Shown: one piece after another, positions 56,991 through 64,000 of the stretch
Layout of the letters: each line of letters opens with the position of its first letter
Numbering within the stretch: the stretch's first letter is position 1
Assembly (NCBI GenBank): GCA_034231615.1
Contig: CM067306.1
Coordinates: 43,716,094-43,780,093, forward strand
Length of the DNA: 64,000 bases
Reading direction: 5' to 3'
Source of the DNA: Meghimatium bilineatum
Taxonomy: Eukaryota > Mollusca > Gastropoda > Stylommatophora > Philomycidae
The notes under the pieces: model-generated
What the model saw: only the letters and a program-made list of their open reading frames with translations
Told to the model about the DNA's origin: nothing
The model's database searches: none
Program-made: the position numbers and the translations under genes

Positions 56991-57774
56991 GCATTCATTC
57001 ATTTTCCTTTTGCGCTGAATTAGCGCATAGGGCAGATGTCTCCAATTCTGTCTGTTCAAAGCTATTCTGTGCACTTCTTGAATAGTATGAATATTTGTTG
57101 TTTTACTTTCTCTAAGTATTGTTCTTCTAAGTGTTTCTTTTGGTCTACCCCTTTCTCTTTTGCCTGTAGGCAATCATTCAAAAGATTGGTGGTGTATTTT
57201 GTTGGTGTCTGCGCGTAGGACATGCCCGATGTAGGACCAACAGCGTTTTCTGATAAAATCTGTGATGAAACTTTGATGTGCCTCTTCTCTGATTTTATCT
57301 TTCGATTTGAATTCACTCCAATGAGTGTTAGTTATCCTACGAAGACATTTGTTCTCGAAACTCAGTAATTTATTTTCTAAAGATAAAGAGCTTGTCCAGC
57401 TCTCACATTCATTTGATAGCACCGGAATAACGCAGGAATTAAATAAGCGCATTTTCGTGCGTGTGCTGATGGACTTTGACGTCCAGATATCAGACAGTGT
57501 TAAATGCACTTGATGCTAGTGATATGCGAGTTGTAATTTCTGTCATGACATCACCGTCGAGTATTAATTTGCTACATTGATAGGAAAATCTGCGTTTAAT
57601 ACCTTCATTGATGGTTTCGCATTGTTCCTCTAGCCACACTTCTTGTGCTTGTTTCTTTTTTCTTCTGATGTTTTTATTGATGATTAGAACATATGCCACG
57701 TTGAAAGGGCAAGCAATCCCATTATGTGAAAATATTTCATAATCTGACATCGTGGCATGGTAAAGGGTCAACAA
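56990..57774 (-). mobile_element. RTE-like retrotransposon RT C-terminus and 3' end (family C)
   Basis: Minus-strand frames: CPFNVAYVLIINKNIRRKKK, then SYQCSKLILDGDVMTEITTR and ISLASSAFN (57774-57490); then SDIWTSKSISTRTKMRLFNS, CVIPVLSNECESWTSSLSLE, ENKCLRRITNTHWSEFKSKD (57509-57174); then GRPKETLRRTILRESKTTNI and LNRQNWRHLPYALIQRKRKM (57173-56982). Together this is a nearly complete post-RT region, broken by two frame changes, ending in an (ATGA)n tail at 56990-57001. Confidence 0.88.
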
Positions 57775-57779
57775 TGATC

Positions 57780-58325
57780 CTGATAAAAAGATACTGTAAA
57801 TAGAGAATTGTAGAGATTCATGATGTCACGCACGTAGGCATGACACCTAATGATGATGATTATGAATGATTCAATAGTTGAATTATCATATAATGATGTA
57901 TCTGAGATAAAAATGAAGGGCTGACATTGAAACCATTTTGTAGGTCACAAGATCAGTCATAAATAAACTAGCGATAGCCGATTATAAGACATTAATATTG
58001 TCATATCAAGAATGTTTGTTGATGTTGACATTGACAAAAGTGTTTACAGTTATCTGTTCTTGTAGTTGGTTGTCTAGGCTAGTAGTTCTCATCGTGGATT
58101 ATATGGACCTCTAGGGGACGCATCGTTTTGTTGATAGGCCCTGAAGAGAAAAGGGACAATTTGGAAGCCATCAATTTCAACTGTCAAAAATATGTCACCA
58201 GTATTTTATATTTTGTAGACCAATTTTTAGTCCGCTAAAAAATGGCGTAGAAAATGAATGTGATTTCTTTGTGTGCTATTCGATAAACGGATTTCTTCTT
58301 GAAAGCAATGGCAAACTTTAAGAGT
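57780..58325. other. No gene seen
   Basis: AT-rich. 58235-58300 repeats sequence found at 56590-56645 (GTGTGCTATTCGATAAACGG, then GAAAGCAATG), so both sites hold a copy of an unnamed short repeat. Confidence 0.5.
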
Positions 58326-58329
58326 AATG

Positions 58330-58530
58330 TGCCTAGTAATTATATTTTGGATATTCTAGCTAATGGCAACAGTGGAAGAGGGCATCCAAAACGACGATGA
58401 TACAGTGATATATCAGATTGCTTAAACATGTCTCTAGTTGCGGCAGGTCGATTCGCCCAGAATCGCGAAGTGTTCAGAGAATCCATAAGGAAGACCACTT
58501 TCTGGAAGGAATATATCACATGATGATGAC
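58330..58530 (+). mobile_element. Retrotransposon ORF2 C-terminal fragment
   Basis: Reads ILANGNSGRGHPKRR-stop-YSDISDCLNM and SLVAAGRFAQNREVFRESIR. This is the common G..GRP..RW.D.......A.DR..WR ending of RTE-like and Jockey-like ORF2. It contains one stop (TGA). Confidence 0.7.
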
Positions 58531-58539
58531 TCCAATTGA

Positions 58540-58990
58540 TAGTCATCGCATCTGATGTGTACGGATCTAATTATGTATTCACTGCTCAGATAACAGCACA
58601 AGACAAACGTAAATATTGGACAACGTATATGGCATGCTTACGCAGAGCCCTAGGAATATTGCTAAGAGACAGAATGAGGAATGAGGACATTAGACAAAGA
58701 ACCGGCGCCACCCCAGTCTTGAAATATATTAAGAGGCAACAGATAGAAAGGTCTGCACACATCAGCAGACTACCATCAGACAACATACCACAGAAAGCTA
58801 TGCTACACAGATACAGTGAAGGCAGACCTAGAGGCAGACTACGAAAACGATAGACCACCGAAATAAAAGAGGTGACAAATTCCACAATATAATCAGTACA
58901 CAAGAGGGCGGTCTCCGGAGAACTCTTCTACCCCTGGTGCTGAAAGGCAACAAAGGGTTTAGCAAATAGACAGATAGATAGATAGACTAT
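58540..58990 (+). mobile_element. Family-A RTE-like retrotransposon 3' end with (TAGA)n tail
   Basis: Reads MACLRRALGILLRDRMRNED, RQRTGATPVLKYIKRQQIER, SAHISRLPSDNIPQKAMLHR, then YSEGRPRGRLRKR and a stop at 58851-58853. The 3' block GAGAACTCTTCTACCCCTGG and tail CAGATAGATAGATAGA follow. It is the longest uninterrupted family-A C-terminus here (about 105 codons). Confidence 0.88.
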
Positions 58991-59280
58991 GCAAATTGAA
59001 CAAATGTTGTAACAATACATTTTCTATATTTAACTCCGGAAGTGAAACATTTTAATAAAATCTGAAAAATTAAGGTAGTTTGTGTTCCATACCGATAAAC
59101 ACCTTTTTTCTTGGTTGAAAAAGGACGAGGGGATTAGTTTGTGGACATAATTAGGCTGGTTAGGGAGGGGGTGTCCCTGAATTCTTACGAAGAGAGTAGG
59201 TACCGTCTGAGCATTCAAATCCTCGTAAGCTGCCTCACGACCTTCTGTAGTATAGAAGATCAAATTACAGGAAGTAAACA

Positions 59281-59432
59281 AGCCTTCATTCTTGAGGTTT
59301 CTGATTATTGTCTTGGTATTCATTGGTCACTATTTATATACTCGGAGTCGCCCGCCAAAAATAGCCAAGGCAGACCAATAAAACTCACAGAAATAATCAA
59401 AATACCGGAAAACCAGCCTTCTTGGTCATGAG
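59281..59432 (+). repeat. Hairpin MITE-like repeat (family M2), copy 2
   Basis: CCTTCATTCTTGAGGTTTCT, GATTATTGTC, TTCATTGGTCACTATTTATA, TACTCGGAGTCGCCCGCC, then AAAATAGCCAAGGCAGACCA and ATAAAACTCACAGAAATAAT. The inverted halves pair over about 25 bases. Confidence 0.82.
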
Positions 59433-59954
59433 AGCATGTGTCTGTATCATTACCGACGGTCTCGTCACAACTATAAATTCTCAACCAATTTACCGGAAGA
59501 GAAAGCATGCGTGACAAACTTGTAATCCCCCTGTGAGACATTAATACACAAAAGTCTCTCCCCCCCCCAAAAAAAAAAAATACTTATATCCTCTGCCATT
59601 CGGACTAGTGTAGAGTAGTCATGACCAGACCCTTCCTTGACTTTGTCAATCCAGTTTAGTTTCTACCGCCTCTTCTCCTTCTTCCCTCGATTGTTCCTTG
59701 CAATATAGTTCTGGTAATTTAAGAATACTATTTATTCCGATACTCCAGTGTAGCATTGTGCCCAACTCTGGCGCCCAACTTCTCTCCCAAACTTACTTTA
59801 TTGACAAGCAGAAAACCACCCTCCTTATACGTATTTTTGGTACCCAATTTCCATGTGTCTCTCCGTCTCCCCCTTCTGAGAATAGTAAACAAGAAGGAAA
59901 AAACTGTCTACCACATGGTAAATAAATAACAAAACATTTGCGACAGGTAGGAAG

Positions 59955-60120
59955 GTTTTCACAGACCAGGGTAGCCCAACAGAAATATCAAGGTATGCCA
60001 AAATCGGCTGTGATGTGCTTACAATGTGCATAATGGAGGCACATCATAACTACGCACCCAGCGGAAATCGCGCGAATATATGTGCTCATTATTATGGAAT
60101 GGACGCAAAACAAACAAAAC
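59955..60120 (+). repeat. Dispersed repeat with (AAAC)n tail, copy 2
   Basis: Collinear with 6300-6475 (GGGTAGCCCAACAGAAATAT, then GCGGAAATCGCGCG, GGACGCAAAACAAACAAAAC). Its copy number beyond these two is unknown. Confidence 0.6.
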
Positions 60121-60239
60121 ATAACAAACAAAAATGGTTCAATGTCATTTTTAAAAATATGACTAATACACAGGTTCAACTTTTCGATCACTAGGTCGTT
60201 GTCAAAATGAGGACCACAACACAGACTGAAATAGAATAG

Positions 60240-60720
60240 ATGGTTGGTTGATTGCTGATCAATGGGCTCCTTCCCTTTGACCTACTGCCATTAAATGGCA
60301 TTATATTGCTGGGAAGTTGTGGATTTTCGGCCCAACCCGGGACAGAACCAGAGAATAACTATCACACCTCCAGGAAGGTAGGTTTCAACATATGTCCTGC
60401 TCCTAGCCACTGTAGCCAAGATATGGTTCACTGTGCTATTCCCCGCCACCAATTGACTATTGGTTATGCCAAACTTCTCTATTGCTCCAGGCATGCAACC
60501 AAATGTTCAAGTCAAAAGGATTGTCACGTCCTGAGTGACTGTGCCTCTATCATGGGTTTCAGCCATAGGAAAAAACAGTGCTGTCAGTTTCCTCCTCCCA
60601 GTGCTGCACGGTATATCTCTGGCTCCCTCCCAACCACACATGGTATACAACCATACATATATATTCAGGTAAACATGAAACACATTTCAACAACAAAATA
60701 AAAGCATAATTGTATAGATA
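60240..60720. other. Unassigned sequence with a 149-codon open frame
   Basis: The + strand is open from 60252 to 60701, but no motif, splice border or known family is evident. The sequence is less AT-rich than its surroundings. It may be a fragment of an unrecognised repeat. I do not call a gene. Confidence 0.3.
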
Positions 60721-60869
60721 ACGTGCCATGAAGCTTCTCTAAGAAGATAACCTCAATATAACGGCATGTCATCCACTAAGGTTTTCTGTTGCATGGGTGG
60801 TATGTCTAGTGGGCAATTGGTGAGACCCACAGACGCAACCACATGCGTAAAATAGAATAGATGAAAAAA

Positions 60870-60958
60870 AATACTTTGAAGTTCTGTAAAAAGTTATGGT
60901 CCTCTAGAGTACCATTGAAGTTCTGTAAATAGTTATGGTCCTCTAGAGTACCATAAAG
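60870..60958. repeat. 39-bp repeat, two copies
   Basis: TTGAAGTTCTGTAAAAAGTT, ATGGTCCTCTAGAGTACCA in two adjacent copies, differing by one or two bases. Confidence 0.93.
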
Positions 60959-61797
60959 CCCACTGTGAGAACCAGTACTGTAAAAAAACACAAGTTATAT
61001 AACTATATTTTTTTTTATCTATCTTTCAGATGGCTGCCATATTTTCTCCTTACCAGTGACTAAATTTCAATCAGGAATGGATGTGGCTTCTGTGGAAGGG
61101 ACTCGTCATTCTTCAGCTTGACTTTTCCGAGATTTGAAATTGAAACGGAAACGAATTCAAGACATTTTAACTGAATCAGATACTATGATGAGTGGTCAGT
61201 TAGTTTTTAGTAAGCCGTCAGAATGTGAAAAACAGAGTGACGTTAGCAGCGGTAGCGCTGACAGTGCTTACGTGTCATATAGGACTTCAGACCTGGACAC
61301 CACCCCACCTTCAAAGTAAAGATCAACCAAAGAAGAAGCAGAAGAAGAGAACAAAGATAGTTTTGAAGGTGGAGAACCAAGTCCAGGAGAGTCTTCAGAA
61401 GTCGAATCTTTAATTCCATCATTGCCATCTTCAGCACCGTTTTCCTCGTCGTTATCATTTACGTCCTGTTCATCCACTTCTAATTCCGCTGTTACTTCGC
61501 TGTCTCCAACCAACTCCGAGGATGTTAAGACGATTTCGTCCCCGTCATCGCCACAAACTCAAACTTCAAGATCATCTTCGGCAATAGAAAGCCCTGCTGT
61601 TCTCAGTTGCCCGCAAGGATATCACATGCAGCTATCGGGTGGATTCTCAGCACATCGAGATGGAGGATGAAGCTAATTCCAATGATGTCAATCACAACAT
61701 CTGGCGTTTTCCAGTCAGTCCAGACACCAGTGTTCATTGCAACAAGTGCAGAAGGCTATTTAGTGTCCAGTTCCTACTATATTACATTCACTCATAG

Positions 61798-62041
61798 TCC
61801 AGCAATTATAACTTACCCTACTCTAGATGGTGCCAAATGAATCAGTTCTGAAGATGTATTAAAACTAGACAAACCTCAAATAGCTATTTTTAACGGCAAT
61901 GGATTCATGACTCTGAACACACAGCAATTATAACTTACCCTACTCTAGATGGTGCCAAAGGAATCAGTTCTGAAGATTTATTAAAACTAGACAAACCTCA
62001 AATAGCTATTTCTAACGGCAATGGATTCATAACTATGAACA
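61798..62041 (+). repeat. 122-bp tandem duplication within the receptor exon
   Basis: 61798-61919 and 61920-62041 match with about five or six differences (for example AAATGAATC versus AAAGGAATC). 122 is not a multiple of 3, so the duplication shifts the frame, and the first copy also has a TGA. Confidence 0.93.
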
Positions 62042-62306
62042 CACCAAACCAAAAATGTAAACAGCCAAATAAAGAAGAAACACGACATGAGAAAGATTCT
62101 GAATTCATATCTCATTACACAAATAACATGTTTGTGTACAAGGGCCATCTAGCGAAGAATCCCCATAATATGAAGCCTCGACACGGTGACAACGAGACTT
62201 ATTTGGACATGCTAAGGGCAGAAGATTCAGATGGAGAGAAGCATCTTTGCGCTATCTGCAGCGATAAAGCAACCGGTCTTCATTATGGCATCATCACTTG
62301 TGAAGG
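61921..62306 (+). CDS. Intact coding part of the NR6A/HR4-like exon
   Basis: Open in one frame, with codons consistent with a protein: AIITYPTLDGAKGISSEDLL, KLDKPQIAISNGNGFITMNT, then ATG 62035 is the ORF's first Met, TYLDMLRAEDSDGEKHLCAI and the Cys-Ala-Ile-Cys zinc ligands. The donor after GAAGG matches the common intron site between Cys-Glu-Gly and Cys-Lys-Gly in nuclear receptors. If transcription starts in or splices into this part, a functional receptor is still possible. Confidence 0.72.
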
Positions 62307-62317
62307 GTAAGTGTGTT

Positions 62318-62517
62318 TCTTCTTCATCTTCAGTATGCATTCTCAAACTCCGGCTGGATCTCCCTTGTAACAGGACCATGGTCCTACTAGATTTCCAGCA
62401 GGATATGTAGTCCAGATAATGGAAATGCGTTGTGTCGTCGTTTTATTTGGACCAATGGTCTGACAAATACGTCTTCGGCGGACAGTAGGAGTTTGAGAAT
62501 GAACGCTAAAGAAGAAT
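62318..62517 (+). repeat. MITE-like repeat (family M1) with ~28-bp terminal inverted repeats
   Basis: The left end (CATTCTCAAACTCC preceded by TTCTTCTTCATCTTCAGTATG) and the right end (GGAGTTTGAGAATGAACGCT plus AAAGAAGAA) are inverted copies. The body matches 47228-47412. It lies only about 11 bases after the receptor exon's donor site. Confidence 0.85.
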
Positions 62518-62734
62518 AGAAATCATCTCTATTTAGGCATGTGTTATCTTTGTGTAATTTCCCTTGTCATTTTCAATCTTTAGAGGCTGTCTGATTATGC
62601 GCCTTCTGATCATTGTTGCAATTTGTGTTCTTGCCGTAAACAATTTTTGTCCCATAAACCTTGTATTCCATCACCCAGACTCTTGGTTATCTATTCCATG
62701 GCTTACTACTGTACAGGCCTTTGAACTGAAATAA

Positions 62735-62886
62735 TGAAGCCTTCATTCGGTGCGTTTTTTAAATTATTTCACGATTTTTATTGGTTACTATGCATATACT
62801 TGGAGTAGCCTTGGATTCCAAGTATATAAATATTGACCATCGGAAAACACGGGAATAATCAAGAAAAAGAATGAATGAAGACCTCA
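62735..62886 (+). repeat. Hairpin MITE-like repeat (family M2), copy 3
   Basis: CCTTCATTCGGTGCG, ATTATTTCACGATTTTTATT, GGTTACTATGCATATACTTG, GAGTAGCC, then CCAAGTATATAAATATTGAC and AATAATCAAG, ending GAATGAATGAAG, which is complementary to the CTTCATTC start. The most symmetrical copy. Confidence 0.85.
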
Positions 62887-63078
62887 TTAATTCAGCTAGA
62901 AGGTCTGTACTGTCATGCGCCACCAAATTCTTACCCTTACAGCCTATTGTACTTCCAAAAAGTAACCTCAGTGGTTAGTCCTGCTGGAGGGGACCAGTTG
63001 GCCTCCATCCCTCACCATGGTCATAGCTGCAAGCGCGTTCTTGGTGTTCCAGCTGTGAACGTGTGTCACATGTGATCT

Positions 63079-63240
63079 AGTAAAAAGCAACTTTACAAAA
63101 CGTAACAATACATTGGGAGAGCCCAGATTTAGTAAAAAGCAGCTTCACAGAACGTGACATTATCCTGGGAGAGCCCAGATTTAGTAAAAAGCAACTTCAC
63201 AGAACGTGACATTATCCTGGGAGAGCCAAGATTTAGTAAA
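63079..63240. repeat. ~52-bp tandem repeat, three copies
   Basis: AGTAAAAAGCAACTTCACAG, AACGTGACATTATCCTGGGA, GAGCCCAGATTT repeated three times. The first copy is more diverged. Confidence 0.95.
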
Positions 63241-63307
63241 ATATGTTAGCAAGGCGTAATTTTAAGAGCCTTCAAGCGAGACCGTCGACAGTAAAGAACT
63301 CACTACA

Positions 63308-63461
63308 GAAAGTAAACAAAATTTGATTATTTCGTTTTTGATTATTGCCTCGATGTTCATTGATCACTATTTATATACTTAAAGTCGTGTGCTACAAAAA
63401 GCCAAGATCTACCAACAAAATACACGGAAATAATCAATAAATCAGCCGTCCATGTCATGTA
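63308..63461 (+). repeat. Hairpin MITE-like repeat (family M2), copy 4
   Basis: TGATTATTTCGTTTTTGATT, ATTGCCTCGATGTTCATTGA, TCACTATTTATATACTTAAA, GTCGTGTGC, then AAAAAGCCAAGATCTACCAA, CAAAATACACGGAAATAATC. Confidence 0.82.
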
Positions 63462-63464
63462 TAC

Positions 63465-64000
63465 TTTTTTTAACTCAAGTTTTTACTGGACCCAGGCATG
63501 TATCAAGGATTTCAGGGAATACATTGCTGGCTGATAGGGTCGTTAATACGTCTTCAGTTAATAGGGGTGGGGGGTACTTTAAAAAGGTCATCTCCGTATG
63601 TAGGGTAGCCGGGGGCAATGATGCGCGTTTTTCACTTTTTTCCGTATTCTGACAAATAGACTTAACTATGAGAGACCAAACTAGCAGCAGTGTGTAGCTT
63701 ATCCATCCATCTAACAATCGTCAGGGTATTTACAACATACAATCACGTTTAGTCCGTAGAATGAGATTTTATGAACATGAGTATAATCCCACCTTTGCCC
63801 CAATTTCTGGGGCAAACACGCGCAGGCAAAAACAATTACAAAATCATGGGAAAATTGACAAAACCAGCAATATAACAACGTCACTTCCTATCTAAACATA
63901 GTCAGTCACATTGTGGGAAGATAATAGAGCACAAAGACTAGGCATATGTATCTTTATGTAACTTTAATACGAAAAAAAATGAAAAAACGTAAATATGAAA
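63465..64000. other. No gene seen
   Basis: Moderately AT-rich. A GGGGTGGGGGG run near 63562 is the only feature. No second zinc-finger exon of the receptor is visible before the window ends. Confidence 0.5.

Larger units (their letters stand above)
61029..62306 (+). pseudogene. NR6A/HR4-like nuclear receptor, N-terminal and first zinc-finger exon, disrupted
   Basis: Nuclear receptors are DNA-binding transcription factors. After a strong acceptor (polypyrimidine TTTTTTTATCTATCTTTCAG), one frame encodes SGMDVASVEGTRHSSA, stop, LFRDLKLKRKRIQDILTESD, a Ser/Glu-rich stretch to DLDTTPPSK, stop, RSTKEEAEEENKDSFEGGEP and a Ser-rich region to about 61610. The frame then shifts. From 61921 the frame is intact through NTPNQKCKQPNKEETRH to DGEKHLCAICSDKATGLHYG and IITCEG, the first half of the DNA-binding domain, ending at donor GTAAGT (62307) at the conserved zinc-finger split. 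GLHYGIITCEG is typical of NR6A/HR4; the LKLKRK motif fits HR4-type N-termini from memory. TGA (61119-61121), TAA (61317-61319) and a 122-bp duplication break the N-terminus. Alternatively, only the 3' part is a live exon. The second zinc finger is not in the window. Confidence 0.75.

Noticed and set aside
60252..60701. 149-codon frame as a gene
   Set aside because: No recognisable domain, no splice borders, and composition does not settle it.
61243..61513. Antisense acidic and Leu-rich frames
   Set aside because: Shadows of the Ser/Glu-rich + strand coding sequence of the receptor N-terminus.

Overview
This is eukaryotic, almost certainly invertebrate animal DNA: AT-rich, repeat-laden, with exons of a few hundred bases separated by kilobase introns with GT-AG borders. 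An innexin gene (a gap-junction family of non-vertebrates), the start of an NR6A/HR4-type nuclear receptor and many decayed RTE-like and Jockey/I-like retrotransposon pieces suggest a lophotrochozoan. A mollusc, perhaps a cephalopod, is my best guess, but no single marker proves it.

Layout. 1-11.3 kb: SINE, retrotransposon and tandem-repeat debris, plus a relic of a multi-copy protein family of unknown function (2.49-4.02 kb). 11.5-27.8 kb: an innexin gene on the + strand. It has one exon for the N-terminus and TM1 (11528-11720), two alternative 156-base exons for the rest of extracellular loop 1 and TM2 (13361-13516 and 19807-19962), and a last exon for the rest (26623-27477). Its introns are packed with nested retrotransposons, including a 2.26-kb 5'-truncated Jockey/I-like element with an 11-base target-site duplication. 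The stop codon lies in UGA-CUAG, the known readthrough context, and is followed by 89 in-frame sense codons ending in TAG at 27745-27747. 28-33.5 kb: minisatellites, fold-back hairpins, a broken Tc1/mariner transposase and a SINE inside a 42-bp array. 33.5-40.2 kb: no gene recognised. 40.4-41.6 kb: a retrotransposon whose 3' end has expanded into a 45-bp minisatellite. 42-48 kb: mostly empty, with short relics. 48.9-53.6 kb: a three-copy complex duplication in which one 45-bp unit has expanded only in the last copy. 55.5-59 kb: more retrotransposon relics. 61.0-62.3 kb: an NR6A/HR4-like first DNA-binding-domain exon with a clean donor after a conserved zinc-finger half, but an N-terminal region broken by in-frame stops, a frame change and an internal 122-bp duplication. 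MITE-like repeats surround it.

The most interesting signals are in the innexin: a probable mutually exclusive exon pair that would change the docking loop of the channel, and a candidate programmed stop readthrough that would change its cytoplasmic tail. Nothing was computed. Repeat-family and clade names rest on motifs read by eye.
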